64,000 nt of DNA from Serripes groenlandicus (GCA_031761405.1 JASEVX010000008.1:74754014-74818013), one strand, 5' to 3'. Numbered from the stretch's first letter, positions 31,954 to 43,058 are shown. Made by a program: numbers and translations. The notes: generated by a model not told the origin, from the sequence alone.

Positions 31954-32399
31954 TAAAACCCTTCGCCAAATAAAACAATCTTCAGCAGACGACTTTTAAA
32001 ATATCTGTAGTTGAGAAGGTTGAATACGTCTATCTATAATTGAAAGTTGAAAACATTGTTGTAAAAGGTGAAATTGCTAATCATGAGCAGTTTTCTCCTT
32101 AACCCTTTTCCCTCATACGACAATTCTGCAGCAGACGACTTTGAACGTATTTTGTCAAAAAATGGAAAATCTCTATAATTGAATGGATAACCTGTGACTA
32201 AAAGTGGAAAACATTGTGGCAAAAGGAGAAATTGCTCGTTTTGTGCAATTTCTTCTTTTGTCACTATGTTTTCAAAAAGCCGTCTGCTGCAGAGGCATCA
32301 GAAAGCGTCTATATGAGGGAAAGGGTTTAAGCTGTAATGCATTGAAAAGAAATTTCTACTGCAGATACATTAAAATCTATCTGTAAACTTTATGGGCAA
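31954..32399 (-). mobile_element. Old T1 MITE with a younger T1 inserted
   Basis: Left half (CCCTTCGCCAAATAAAACAATC...GAGCAGTTTTCTCC) and right half (CTACTGCAGATACATTAAAATC...GGGCAAGGG) flank the inner copy. Confidence 0.7.
32099..32330 (-). mobile_element. T1 MITE nested in T1
   Basis: Fresh copy with TTAA on both sides (TTTAA on the right). The mismatched hairpin tip GCTCG/TGTGC suggests recombination between the CTC and CAC subfamilies. Confidence 0.9.
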
Positions 32400-32563
32400 G
32401 GGTTCCTGAAGCTAATGAATGAGTATTAAAATATTATCAGTCAGTCATGAGTATCCGAGCTATTAATACTTAATACAGTGTGCCATGTTGTGTGAAATTA
32501 AATTTGTTGGTGTTTATTAGCTCACCTGAGCTGTTGTGATAAATCAACATCGTCGTCTGTCAG

Positions 32564-32777
32564 TTAACCCTTCTTTCTCATATAGACGCTTTCTGACGCC
32601 TCTGCAGCAGACTGCTTTTTGAAAACATAGTGACAAAAGAAGAAATTGCTCAAAACAAACCGATGTTTTCCACTTTTAGACATAGGTTATCCATTCAATT
32701 ATATAGATTTTCTATTTTTTGACAAAATATGCTCAAAGTCGTCTGCTGCAGAATTGTCGTATGATGGAAAGAGTTAA
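32564..32777 (+). mobile_element. T1 MITE in HINE-like host
   Basis: TTAA at both ends. The right hairpin arm is mostly deleted (CAAAACAAACCGATGTTTTCC). Confidence 0.9.
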
Positions 32778-33146
32778 CATTTTCCCACAAACATCTTTTC
32801 CTTGTACACCAAAGGACTCGGTTTCAAAATAATTTCACAGGAATGTTCCTCAGGTGGTCCTCTTTCAAAACTGTTCAAAGAAACTAATTCCATGTAAAAC
32901 TTTGGTTGCATAATGGCATCAGAAAGAGGGAAAATTAACAAAACTTTTCTTGCATAAAAGTGCCGGCCAGATTTGAAAATTATTTACCACAAAGGTACCT
33001 CCCTAGATTGTTCAAATTATTCCAATCCATAGAAAATCATGGCTGCCAGGGAAGGAACTTGTTTTCATTATATGTGTATATAGTAATAACTGTTACTCTA
33101 TAATCCCAAATGAAAATTATTTGTAACAAATGTACCTTGGGTGACA

Positions 33147-33307
33147 CCCGGCCCTGATCTATGTGAGAAAGTAGTCAGTGGCTTCGAAAGAATGTTGTTT
33201 AAGTACTGGTGTGGGAAAGCCAGGAAATCATGGGTAGGTGCACTGACCGCCGTGATATGACCAAAGCTGTTGAAAGCGGCGTTAAACTCCAAAAAACAAA
33301 CAAACAA
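33147..33307 (+). mobile_element. SINE-beta with internal head deletion
   Basis: It keeps the extreme 5' bases (CCCGGCC) but jumps straight to CTGATCTATGTGAG, losing the A and B boxes. The 13-bp target duplication ACCTTGGGTGACA (33134-33146, 33308-33320) shows that it inserted in this form. Confidence 0.9.
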
Positions 33308-33717
33308 ACCTTGGGTGACAGACACTCTACCAAGATTGTTAAAATTACTCTTGATCCGTTGAAAACATGACTGCCCATTAGGGAGGGGCTTTTCCCGTAT
33401 ATTGTGAAAACTTAATATCTTGTTGACCATAGAATGTGGGCCTGATTCAACAAAAATTGCCACAAATGTTCCTTGGGTGGCCTTCTACCAAGATTGTCCA
33501 AATTATTCAGATCTGTAGATTATAAAGCATGGCAATTAAAGGGTGGGTTTTGTTTTGATTATACATGTATGTATAAAGTTAAAACTTTAAAAAAACTATT
33601 GAAGGTCTTTTAAATCATGTTAGCAGCAGAACCATCATCGGCCTCTTGTTGAAAAAAAAAATCATAAAGAAAAATTGTTCATACAGTTATTAAGAGTTGA
33701 TATAATGAGACATTTTG

Positions 33718-34567
33718 CATGAGTGACTTATTGTAATCGCCCTTTGTCCAGCATATTGCGTCTGTCGTGCATCATCATCTTCTCCTCTGTAACCAGTGGG
33801 TCAATTGGCGTTAAACATTCAGAGCATGCATCCTCTCAATGTTCTCACCAAAATTCCTTATTTTTTTGGATCCATGCAGAATTCTGCTTTCCATGGCATG
33901 AACAAAGATTCAAAAGAATGTTCCTTTGTACGTGGTCCTCTCTTGAAATTGTTTAAAGATATTGGTCTACAATGCACCAAGTAAATTCCTTTTTTGTTTC
34001 CATGTAAGTCAATTTCAACTTTCAATTGTCGCACTTTCTCAGGTAAAAAACCCTTTATCATTGAAAACAGTTACCTCTAAAATAAGGGGTCATGTAATAT
34101 GCAAGAAAGAAATCAACCCACGACATCACATACACTACTTTCACTTTCAAACAAGGTAAAAATACAAAAATGTAATCACTTCCAGTGCATGCAGTGCATG
34201 CTATACACACTTACTATGAATTTAAACTCAATGTCATATAATATATTATGCAATGCAGTCTGATGAAGGTATGCGCTCCTTTCTACATAAAGCTTATGTC
34301 ATGGCGAATTGTCCATCATGCATTCTTGCTTCAATATTTCTCCGAGGGCTGTTTTGCCTTATCATTACCTTTGTCTTCTAAGAAATTATGAGGTAGATTT
34401 TCAATTAATTTTGTAGAAATATTCCTTGGGTGCCAGATTCTCCAAGCCTTGTTGATTGGTCGAAAAACATGGCCGCCAGGGGGATGGGGCTGTTTCACAA
34501 TATATGGCTCTTGTGATTTTAATTTTGCCTGATTACAGTGGAGCGATACTGGCCCTCTTGAGCCTCT
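33718..34567 (+). mobile_element. HINE-like element, old AGCTCACC-related copy
   Basis: GCATGAGTGACTTATTGTAATCGCCCTTTGTCC at the left, GTGGAGCGATACTGGCCCTCTTG at the right. Same subfamily as 9278-9822. From 34568 to 34900 no gene is seen. Confidence 0.65.
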
Positions 34568-34901
34568 TTGGACTTTTGTAAAATACCCCAAGCTCTGTCA
34601 ATTTGTGCAGATTCTGAAAAGACAGACCATTTAAACTTACACTGAAGTGGTAGGTCGCTTGTACGATAACCGTCCAGGATATACCAAAGACTTTAAAAAT
34701 GATGATAATGGTTGCCTTCTTTTGTGCTCAGGGTTGCTAGGTTAGCATTACGACTGACTGGCTGGTGTCAGGATAAATAGACCAGCACTACTGGTAAACT
34801 TAGTTTTTTTTTTTTTAACTTACCCAGGTAATCCCGTGATACAAACAAAAAAATGTTGAAAGTGGTATTTCATTTTAAATGTCTATTTTCTTCTCCTTTT
34901 A

Positions 34902-35124
34902 TTAACCCTTTCTCTCATAAAGACGCTTTCTGACGCCTCTGCAGCAGACGGCTTTTTGAAAACCTAGTGACAAAAGAAGAAATTGCACAAAACACGCAAT
35001 TTCTCCATTTGCCACAATGTTTTTTGTCATAGGTTATCCATTCAATTATGGAGATTTTCTATGTTTTGACAAAAAACGTTCAAAGTCGTCTGCTGCAGAA
35101 TTGTCGTATGAGGGAAAGGGTTAA
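34902..35124 (+). mobile_element. T1 MITE plus an extra right-end stub
   Basis: Complete copy. TTAAGTTATCTGCTGCAG...GTGGGAAAGGG (35121-35160) follows at once, so a second T1 right end is stacked on it. Confidence 0.9.
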
Positions 35125-35219
35125 GTTATCTGCTGCAGATTTGTTGTATGTGGGAAAGGGTAAAGACATAGTATTACTGTGAGAACCTGAAATTCTGTTC
35201 CTATATAATAATCAGATCA

Positions 35220-35370
35220 TTAACTCTTAGCACGTGGGGACTCATCTGAGATCCAAACTGTTTGTCACTCCGATTCAATTTCAGTAAACACTTGGGGAAA
35301 ATAATTTTTATTTAAAAATTTGCAGGCGACAATATAGCAGACGAAAATAATTTAGCATGCAAAGAGTTAA
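35220..35370. mobile_element. T3 MITE
   Basis: TTAACTCTTAGCACGTGGGG at the left, TTTAGCATGCAAAGAGTTAA at the right. Contains GCAGACGAAAATAA. It shares TTAA targeting with T1 and T2 but has distinct termini. Confidence 0.7.
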
Positions 35371-35403
35371 TAGGGAGCTACCAAAGAAAAAGTGATTTAG
35401 GTA

Positions 35404-35575
35404 ATTCCGAGAGGAGTCCGCATAAGCGTCAGGGATTTTGAACCAGGAGTCCCAGGTTTGATCCCCAGTCGCAGCCATGGTACTGTTTTTTTCCCTCTGG
35501 ATCATAAATAAGTGAATAATGTCACCGTGATATAACTGAAATAATGTTGAAAATGGCTTAAATTAGACCCCAATG
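35404..35575 (+). mobile_element. Old SINE-gamma
   Basis: AGTCCGCATAAGCGTCAGGGATTTTGAACC, B box GGTTTGATCCCC, 3' domain CCGTGATATAACTGAAATAATG. Confidence 0.7.
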
Positions 35576-35584
35576 ATCCAAAAC

Positions 35585-36360
35585 AAAAGTAATTCCATGT
35601 GGATACTTTAATTATGCTGGAAAGTCAGGGACTGGTGGTTATCTCCAGTCACAATATTCTAAATGAGGGGCCTTAAAGTTCATACCTTTATATCTGTATT
35701 TAAGTTCCGAATCCTATGTTGTGGGTACTCAATAGAACTGTCTCAGTGAGATGACCATTATGCGTACCCACAGCATTGGGTATCACTGGGTAGTAAAAAG
35801 AGATGTTTAAAAGTAATTTCATGTGGATACTTTAATTACACTGGAAAGTCAGGGACTGATGACGATGACTATCTTCAGTCACAATTCTACATGAGGCGCC
35901 TAGTCATACATTTATATCTGTATTAAAGCTCCAAATCCTATGTTGTTGGTATATAGTATTGTCTCAGTGGGATGACCATTATGCGTACCCACAGCATTGG
36001 GTTTAATTGGGTAATAAGAGATATTTAACCCTTTCCCTCATATAGACGCTTTCTGACGCCTCTGCAGCAGACGGTTTTTTGAAAACATAGTGACAAAAAA
36101 AGAAATTACACAAAACGTGCAATTTCTCCTTTTGCCACAATGTTTTCCACTTTTTTGTCATAGCTAGGTTATCCATTCAATTACGGAGATTTTCTATGTT
36201 TTGACAAAATACGTTCAAAGTCGTCTGCTGCAGAATTGTCGTATGGGGGAAAAGGGTTAAGCTCCAAATCCTATATTGTTGGTATATATAGTATTGTCTC
36301 ACTGAGATGACCATTATGCTTACCCACAGCATCGGGTATAATTGGGTAATGAAGAGATAT
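35585..36360. repeat. Tandem relics of the GTGGGTACTC palindromic element, ~226-bp period
   Basis: GTAATT(C)CATGTGGATACTTTAATTA...GCGTACCCACAGCATTGGGT is repeated at 35588 and 35812. A third partial copy (36259-36360) is separated by a T1 insertion. Confidence 0.7.
36025..36260 (+). mobile_element. T1 MITE
   Basis: Inserted between tandem palindrome relics. There is a small duplication, TAGCTAGG, in the spacer; TTAA on both sides. Confidence 0.9.
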
Positions 36361-36549
36361 TTAAAGTGTGAAAATCATTATGTATTCCTTCCTATCAAAG
36401 TCTCAGTGGAAACAGTGTTCATTGTGTGTATTGTGTTATCAGCTGGTTGGCCTTGGAATAATGTTTATATATTGAAACATGCCAACTGCTCATGGGAGGA
36501 GAGTTACTTCCCTTCATTATACAATTTGTTGAATTTTGTGCAGGCTGTG

Positions 36550-37375
36550 TATACTCACCTTGACTATTGGTCTTAAATTGGGACCAGCCTAGACGTTGTT
36601 TTTGTCCCCACTGTCTCTTGTAAACAATTTATACCACCTTGATTATTGTTCTTAAATGGGCACCAGCCTATACATTATTTTTGTCCCAATGTCTCATGTA
36701 AACACTTTCTACTTATCTTGACTATTCGTCTTAAATGGGCACCAGCCTATACATTGTTTTTGTCCCCTCTGTCTTGTTAACACTTTCTACTCCGCTTGAC
36801 TATTCGTCTTAAATGGGCTCAGGCCTAGACATTGTTTTGTCCCAACTGTCTCTTGTAAACACTTTCTACTCACTTTGATTATTGGTCTTAAATGGGCACC
36901 AGCCTAGACATTGTTTTTGTCCCAACTGTCTTGTTAACACGTCTTACTCGCCTTGATTATTATACCACGGGTATATAGGAGTCACTGTGTCGGGCTGTCG
37001 GTCAGTGGATCAGTCGGAAGCCATATTTTGTCCGGCCTATTTCTTACAAACCACTGGGTGGAAGTCAATAAAATTGTACATGAAGCTTTTATACCAAGAG
37101 GAGATGTGCATATCCTAAAGGTCTTACAAATGCATGTTATTTTACAGAGTTATGGCCCTTTTACTTATTAAGTTATGATGTAGGTCAAGGTGCTGTTTTG
37201 GGGGTATTTATCATCATCAGTCAGTGATAGTTCTAGTTGTTCTTAAATGGGCACCAGCCTCGACATTGTTTTTGTCCCACTGTCTTGTGTAAACACTTTC
37301 TACTCATCTTGACTATTCGTCTTAAATGGGCACCAGCCTAGACATTGTTTTTGTCCCAATTGTCTTGTTAACACT
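36550..37375. repeat. Minisatellite, ~82-bp unit, ~8 copies, interrupted
   Basis: Unit: CACCTTGACTATTGGTCTTAAATGGGCACCAGCCTAGACATTG then TTTTTGTCCCAACTGTCTTGT then AAACACTTTCTA. Array units lie on both sides of the 36962-37238 insertion. Confidence 0.85.
36962..37238 (+). mobile_element. HINE-like element, ATACC family, inside the minisatellite
   Basis: ATACCACGGGTATATAGGAGTCAC at the left, CAGTCAGTGATAGTTCTAGTT at the right. Neighbouring units give the empty site GATTATT/GTTCTT. Same family as 52524-53149. Confidence 0.8.
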
Positions 37376-37459
37376 TTCCCACAAACAACTAAAATCAAGA
37401 TTAGAACATGAAAAATCTCTGTAAATGAAATATACCTTCACAGTGTTCAGTGCAAATAC

Positions 37460-37751
37460 GGGCTGAGTCCCGGTAGCTCAGTCGGTAACGACACGGGCTG
37501 TCAATCCAGGGGTTGTGAGTTTGAATCCTGGCTCGGCCAACTTTCTTTCCGACGAGTGACAAAAGTCAATGCGACATGCGTCATTTGTCTTCCACTAATG
37601 GGCTTAGTCTATGTGGAAAAGCAGCCAGTTGCTTGGGAAGATTGTTGTGTGGAGTACTGGTGTGAGAAAACCAGGAAATGCATGAGTAGGTGAACTGGCC
37701 GCCGTGATATAACTGAGAAATTGTTAAAAACGGCGTTAAACCCCAATCAAT
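37460..37751 (+). mobile_element. SINE-alpha, full length
   Basis: Intact head, body and tail. The 12-bp target duplication CAGTGCAAATAC lies at 37448-37459 and 37752-37763. From 37764 to 38040 there is AT-rich unique sequence without a gene. Confidence 0.95.
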
Positions 37752-38241
37752 CAGTGCAAATACATGCAGATTGGAATTGGCATATACACTACAGATTTAA
37801 ATTCCAATTATGGTTATGGGATGTCAATGAAATATGATGTGATATAATTGAAATATGATTTTTCAATCAAAATGTGGTAGTGAAATGTCCTTAGCACATA
37901 ATTCATAAATCTCATTTAATGTGTAAATTGTGTTATTTCTTTATTGAAGTGATAGAAATTTAAATGATTTGTAGCAGTTGACTTTTGAATGACTTTTATA
38001 AAAAACATTTATAATGGACAATTAATTGCAACTTTGTTCAATCCTTTTTCTTTTATTCGGAGAGATGTTCCATTATTAATTTTTCAAAAATACGTCTGCT
38101 GCAGAGGCGTCAGAAAACGTCTATATGAGGTTAAAAAGTCCATCTGTTTCAGAAAAGGGAAGTTGTCTTCATAAAAAAAAAGTAAGTGATGCCGATCAAG
38201 CTGGAGTGCCCTGTGGTAGGGCACTTTTCCCAGCCTTCTTT

Positions 38242-38507
38242 ATTATCCCCTCGGTTAACGAAGTTTGCGATGGGGATATTAAGTAACGGGACTGTCCATT
38301 CGTTCATTCATCTGTGCGTCCGACCATAACAACCTTGTGACCCCTCTACACTGAACATCCTTTCTACCAATCTTAACCAAACTTGGTATACAGTTAGTAT
38401 ATGGCAAGGTTTAGAGGCCTATTTATTTTCAAAGTCATAGGTTAAAGGTCAAGGTCAAAATTGCACTTTGAATACCGAGGGGATGCATACTCTTTGGGGT
38501 GCCCTTG
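38242..38507 (+). mobile_element. HINE-like element, CCCCTCGGTTAACG family
   Basis: 5' hairpin ATCCCCTCGGTTAACG..GGGGAT; 3' ACCGAGGGGATGCATACTC then GGGTGCCCTTG. A T1 fragment precedes it (38040-38135). A degenerate SINE-gamma-like sequence follows (38520-38740; CTGAAATATTGTTGAAAATTG). Confidence 0.7.
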
Positions 38508-38789
38508 TTTGGATGGTGGTTAATATCTCTTTCAACATTATATCAGTTATGTAAGGAGGGTCTTTGGTATGACCGGACCTGAGGTTGAATCTGGGTCTCT
38601 CTAAGCTCTTGAGGCGGACACCACAGGGGTGGTCTGTCAGCCTAGTATTCTCTGGTTTGTAACTGTTTGGACCAGTCTAATTTTGCTGTGATAAAAACTG
38701 AAATATTGTTGAAAATTGCATAAAGACCCATTTAATATGGAAAGGTGTCTGGTTGAAACATTTAGCAGAAAGATCTCTCGTTTTTTTGT

Positions 38790-39040
38790 ACCCCTTTTCC
38801 ATGTACAACAAGTCAATATTGAAAAAGCATATTGATCCTCCTACATACAAAGATTTTGCAGCAGATGTCTTTGAAAACATTGAGTCTAAAACATGTAAAA
38901 ATCTCATAAATACAGAATCTATACTTACTGATAAAGGTGAAAACATTGTGGCAAAAAGAGAATCCGCTCATTTTGATGTTTTCAAAAGTTATATTTTACA
39001 GAGAGATCAGAAAGTATCTATATTTGGGAAAGCGTTAACA
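38790..39040 (-). mobile_element. Diverged T1 MITE
   Basis: Contains GATTTTGCAGCAGATGTCTTTG and ATTTGGGAAAGCG-TTAA. A second decayed T1 relic follows to ~39240. Confidence 0.6.
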
Positions 39041-39399
39041 AAATGTGAAAAATATCTATATGGGTAATAGCTATAGTGTAAGTGTTTTAATTGAAATGAG
39101 TTGAAAACCTTGTGCCATAAAGGAGAAATTGCTCATTATGGAATTTTTTAAATTTTTGTTGTGATATTTTCAAAAGTCATCTGATTGGATAAAATGTCGG
39201 GAAGAAAACGACTGTCTGCATGTGATGTTGGAAAGGGTTCAGTTTTTGATAAGTGGTTGTTTTAGAGTATCAGGTTTCAGACGTTTTTTTAATGTGATTT
39301 TTCAACTCTTTACAACTTTATGTAACTATGCATGCATGGTAGCAGCCGGCTTTTAGAAAAAAAAAGTGTTGAGTAATTTCCCCTTTTCCCACAATGTTT

Positions 39400-39617
39400 T
39401 TAACCCTTCCCCTCATACAACAATTCTGCAGCAGACGACTTTGAACATATTTTGTCAAAATATGAAAATTCTCTATAATTGAATGGAGAAGCTATGACTT
39501 AAAGTGGAAAACATTGTGGCAAAAGGAGAAATTGCTCGTTTTGAGCAATTTCTTCATTTGTCACTATGTTTTCAAAAAGCCGTCTGCTGCAGAGGTGTCA
39601 GAAAGTGTCTATATGAG
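39400..39617 (-). mobile_element. T1 MITE, right terminus lost
   Basis: Ends abruptly at GTCTATATGAG, then unrelated sequence. From 39618 to 39860 I see no feature. Confidence 0.85.
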
Positions 39618-39861
39618 ACAATTTCTCCTTCACCACTACATGTATACATTACAAAAATGTGTTTAAAATGTTCACGACCTTGAAACGGTGTTAATTTCAG
39701 TGAAATATTTTCAAATCCAACCCTACGCTTGAAATTGACTATCAAGTATATGGTTATTATAGTAAGAATTTATAACTGGGATTATGGGTGTAAAATCTTC
39801 AGCTTTCATGCATTTATGAGCAAAATAAATTTAACCATTTTTCCCTCATACATGTGAGTGC

Positions 39862-40094
39862 TTAACCCTTTCCCATGCACATACAACAAATCGGCAGCAG
39901 ACGACTTTGAAAACATGGTGAGAAAAACCTGAAAAATCTCAATAAATGATAGCTTTATTGTTAAATAAATTTGAAAACATTGTGGCCAAAGGTAAAATTA
40001 CTCACCATGAGTAATTTCACCTTTGGCCTCAATGTTTTTAAAAGTCGTCTGCTGCTATTGCGTCAAAATGTGTCTGCAGGTGGGAAAGGGGTAA
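39862..40094 (-). mobile_element. T1 MITE, CTGCAGGTGGG subfamily
   Basis: The hairpin tip ATTACTCACCATGAGTAAT is perfectly paired and differs on both arms from the ATTGCTC form. Confidence 0.9.
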
Positions 40095-40306
40095 TGACGA
40101 CGTCTCTGCAGCAGACAACTTTTGAAAACATAGCGACAATGAACTATTTGCTGTAAACGAGTAATTTCTCCTTTTGCCACAATGTTTTCATTTGTTTTCA
40201 GTATTTATATACCCTTCATTTCTTGAGTTTTTCAATATTTTTACCTAGATGTCTTTAAAGTCGTCTGCCGCAGATTTGTTGTATATGAGAAGGGGGGGGG
40301 GGTTAA
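40095..40306 (+). mobile_element. T1 MITE with an expanded G tract
   Basis: The left terminus is replaced; the right terminus carries a run of 12 G before TTAA. Confidence 0.8.
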
Positions 40307-40534
40307 CCCTTTCCCTCATGACAATTTTGCAGCAGGCGACTTTGAACATATTTTGTCAAACAATAGAAAATCTCTATAATTGAATGGATAACCGATGACT
40401 AAAAGTGGGAAACATTGTGACAAAAGGAGAAATTGCTCGTTTTGAGCAAATTCTCCTTTTGTCACTATGTTTTCAAAAAACCGTCTGCTGCAGAGGCGTC
40501 ATGAAGAACGTGTCTATATGAGGGAAAGGGTTAA
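40303..40534 (-). mobile_element. T1 MITE
   Basis: Shares TTAA with the previous copy. Left hairpin arm GTGACAAAAGGAG; short insertion GAAC near the right end. Confidence 0.9.
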
Positions 40535-40539
40535 ATCAT

Positions 40540-40685
40540 AGGACTAGATAAGGAGGAGTAATCTCTCCTTTCCCACCAATATCTCTTGTTTTAATTCAGC
40601 CAAACCCTATGTTGTGGGTACTCAGAAGGATCTCGTCTCAGTGAGACAAGTCTTTTGAGTACCCACAACATAGGATTGATAGTCT
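40540..40685. mobile_element. GTGGGTACTC palindromic element
   Basis: AAACCCTATGTTGTGGGTACTC pairs with GAGTACCCACAACATAGGAT around CGTCTCAGTGAGAC. Left flank AGATAAGGAGGAG. A T1 left-end stub follows (40687-40735). Confidence 0.75.
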
Positions 40686-40828
40686 ATTAACCCTTTGCCA
40701 ATTATGCAGCAGACGACTTTGAACATAATTTGAATTCGAAATTTGATTGTTACCGGAAACTTCATGTAATTATAAACAGACTTCCCCATACTATAAAATT
40801 TGGGCTAATTGAGAATCTCATGCATACT

Positions 40829-41061
40829 TTAACCTTTTCCCCAAATACGACAATTCTGCAGCAGACGACTTTGAACACATTTTCACAAAAAATAGAAAAT
40901 CTCTAAAATTGAATGAAAAAAACCTATGACTAAAAGTGGAAAACATTTTGGCAAAAGGAGAAATTGCTGGTTTAGAGCAATTTCTTCTTTTGTCACTATG
41001 TTTTCAAAAAGCCGTCTGCTGCAGAGGCGTCAGTAAGTGTCTTTATGAGGGAAAGGGTTAA
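40829..41061 (-). mobile_element. T1 MITE
   Basis: Left terminus CCTTTTCCCCAAATACG. Hairpin tip GCTGG/AGAGC mispaired. TTAA on both sides. Confidence 0.9.
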
Positions 41062-41144
41062 GAATTATGGAATTGAAATCACACCTTTATACCTAGAGCT
41101 TTGAGTTTTAACTGGGCTCAATATTATTTCTCCTTGCTGGTGTA

Positions 41145-41345
41145 GTGCAGAGGTCCAGATAAAGACGGGTATTAAGCTCTTTTCCCCATAATTTCTCTTT
41201 TATTTTTAAAGCAAACCCCATGTTGTGGGTACTCAAAAGAATCGTCTCACTGAGACGATTCTTTTGAGTACCCACAACATAGGGTTATAATGTCAAATAA
41301 GGATTTTAGAGCATGAAAAACGCCCCTTATCTAGAGCTCTGGTAG
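41145..41345. mobile_element. GTGGGTACTC palindromic element, best copy
   Basis: Arms 41214-41249 and 41251-41286 (36 nt each, centre C at 41250) pair with a single mismatch. Outer flanks AGAGGTCCAGATAA and TTATCTAGAGCTCTGG are imperfectly complementary and may be the element ends. Total ~200 bp, non-coding. Confidence 0.85.
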
Positions 41346-41447
41346 TGGCTGGACTTGTCTCATGTGTGAGCGTCATGATTAAACTAACAACACATTCACT
41401 TTTAAATCCTTTCCAACAAACAAAAAATCTGCAGCAGACGACTTCGA

Positions 41448-41710
41448 TTTGTTTGTTTGGAGTTTAACGCCGCTTTCAACAGCTTTGGTCATATCACGGC
41501 GGTCAGTGCACCTACCCATGTTTTCCTGGCTTTCCCACACCAGTACTTACACAACATTCTTTCGAAGCCACTGACTACTTTCTCACATAGATCAGAGGTG
41601 AGAGGCAATGGAAAACATCGCCCGAAAGAATGTCGCCGCAACCGGGTATCGAACCCGTGACCTCCAGATCACGAGTCAGATACGCTACCAATTGAGCTAC
41701 CCGGCCGGGT
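41448..41710 (-). mobile_element. SINE-beta, full length, minus strand
   Basis: Runs from (GTTT)n at 41448 to the head CCGGGTAGCTCAATTGG (complement) at 41710. The 12-bp target duplication AGACGACTTCGA (41436-41447, 41711-41722) lies in an old T1-type sequence (about 41405-41830). Confidence 0.95.
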
Positions 41711-41834
41711 AGACGACTTCGAAAATCGAAAAATATCTAGGCAAAAAATGTGGTTTAACGTTCTAAACGTGAAAGTGTAATTATTGAATAGAATTGAAAA
41801 CTTGGTGGCAAATTTCTCCTATTGCCATAATGGT

Positions 41835-42067
41835 TTAACCCTCTCCCTCATATAGACTCTTTCTGACGCCTCTGCAGCAGACGGCTTTTTAAAAACATAG
41901 TGACAAAAGAAGAAATTGCACAAAACGAGCAATTTCTCCTTTTGCCACAATGTTTTCCACTTTTAGTCATAGGTTATGGACCATTCAATTATAGAGATTT
42001 TCTATTTTTTGACAAAATATGTTCAAAGTCGTCTGCTGCAGAATTGTCGTATGAGGGAAAGGGTTAA
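41835..42067 (+). mobile_element. T1 MITE
   Basis: Complete. Hairpin tip GCACA..CGAGC is mixed between the CAC and CTC subfamilies. Confidence 0.9.
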
Positions 42068-42132
42068 AAAAAACGTCAGCTTATTATGTGTCTGTATGAG
42101 GTTTAAGGGCTAAAAATATAAAGTATAACATA

Positions 42133-42366
42133 GGAATCCGCTGTGGTCGAGTGGTTAGCGTCGGGGATTTCGAAACCGGGTGTCCCGGGTTCGATCCCCA
42201 GTCACGGCACTACGGTCATGGTGGATTGCCCTTGGGCAAGGCACATTTTCTAGCCTAGTACTGGTTTGTTTACCCAGGGATCATGAATAATTAAATTTAA
42301 TTGCGCGCTAAATGACCTTAGCTGTCGATGCGCCATAAAACAATATACATTCATTCATTCATTCTT
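42133..42366 (+). mobile_element. SINE-gamma head with a different 3' tail
   Basis: Head and body match 56823-57048 almost base for base to GGGATCATGAATAA. The 3' part is then GCGCGCTAAATGACC, AGCTGTCGATGCGCCATAAA and (CATT)n, instead of ATATAACTGAAATATTG and (AATA)n. Confidence 0.9.
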
Positions 42367-42450
42367 TGTAACATTGTTTCTCCTTTTCCCACCATATATC
42401 AAAAAATCATCTGTTTCAGGAAAAAGAGTAAAAGCAAAATGCGTCTAAAA

Positions 42451-42683
42451 TTAACCCTTTCCCATCTGCAGACGTATTTTGACGCATATTATAGAAGCAG
42501 ATGACTTTTGAAAACATTATGGGCAAAGGTGAAATTGCTAATAATGAGCATTTTCACCATTTGCCACAATGTTTTCAACTCTTTTTTAATAATTAAACTG
42601 TCATTAATAGAGATTTTCACATTTTTGAAAAGACGTTTTCAAAGTCGTCTGCTGCAGATGTGTTGTATGTAGGAATAGGTTAA
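42451..42683. mobile_element. T1 MITE, CCCATCTGCAGACG left-end subfamily
   Basis: The left end resembles the complement of the CTGCAGGTGGG subfamily right end. Right end GTATGTAGGAATAGG-TTAA. A degenerate copy fills 42690-42828. Confidence 0.85.
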
Positions 42684-42828
42684 CAAAAGGTTAAATTGAT
42701 GCAGCAGATGTCTCTTTGTTAATTTCGATTTATCTAAATCTTAACCATCTCCACAGAATGCAGATACCATTTTACGCCTTTGCAGGAGTTAACTTTTGAA
42801 TAAAATTATGGGAAAAGGACAAATTCTT

Positions 42829-43058
42829 TTAACCCTTTCCCTCATATAGACGCTATCTGACGCCTCTGCAGCAGACGGCTTTTTGAAAACATAGTGACAA
42901 AAGAAGAAATTGCACAAAACATGCAATTTCTCCTTTTGCCACAATGTTTTCCACTTTTAGTCATAGGTTATCCATTCAAGTATGGAGATTTTCTCCTTTT
43001 TAATAAGATGTGTTCAAAGTTGTCTGCTGCAGAAATGTCGTATGAGGGAAAGGGTTAA
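42829..43058 (+). mobile_element. T1 MITE
   Basis: Complete; spacer variant TTTAATAAGATGTG near the right end. Confidence 0.9.

Larger units (their letters stand above)
32519..33648 (+). mobile_element. HINE-like element, AGCTCACC family, with two insertions
   Basis: 5' AGCTCACCTGAGCTGTTGTGAT; 3' GCAGAACCATCATCGGCCTCTTG. Internal units carry GTTCCT..GGTGGTCCTCTTTCAAAACTGTTCAAA. A T1 MITE and a SINE-beta interrupt it, so it predates both. Confidence 0.8.

Noticed and set aside
36307..36576. 89-codon frame with hydrophobic stretches
   Set aside because: Begins in a palindrome relic and ends in the 82-bp minisatellite, with no splice sites or homology that I recognise.
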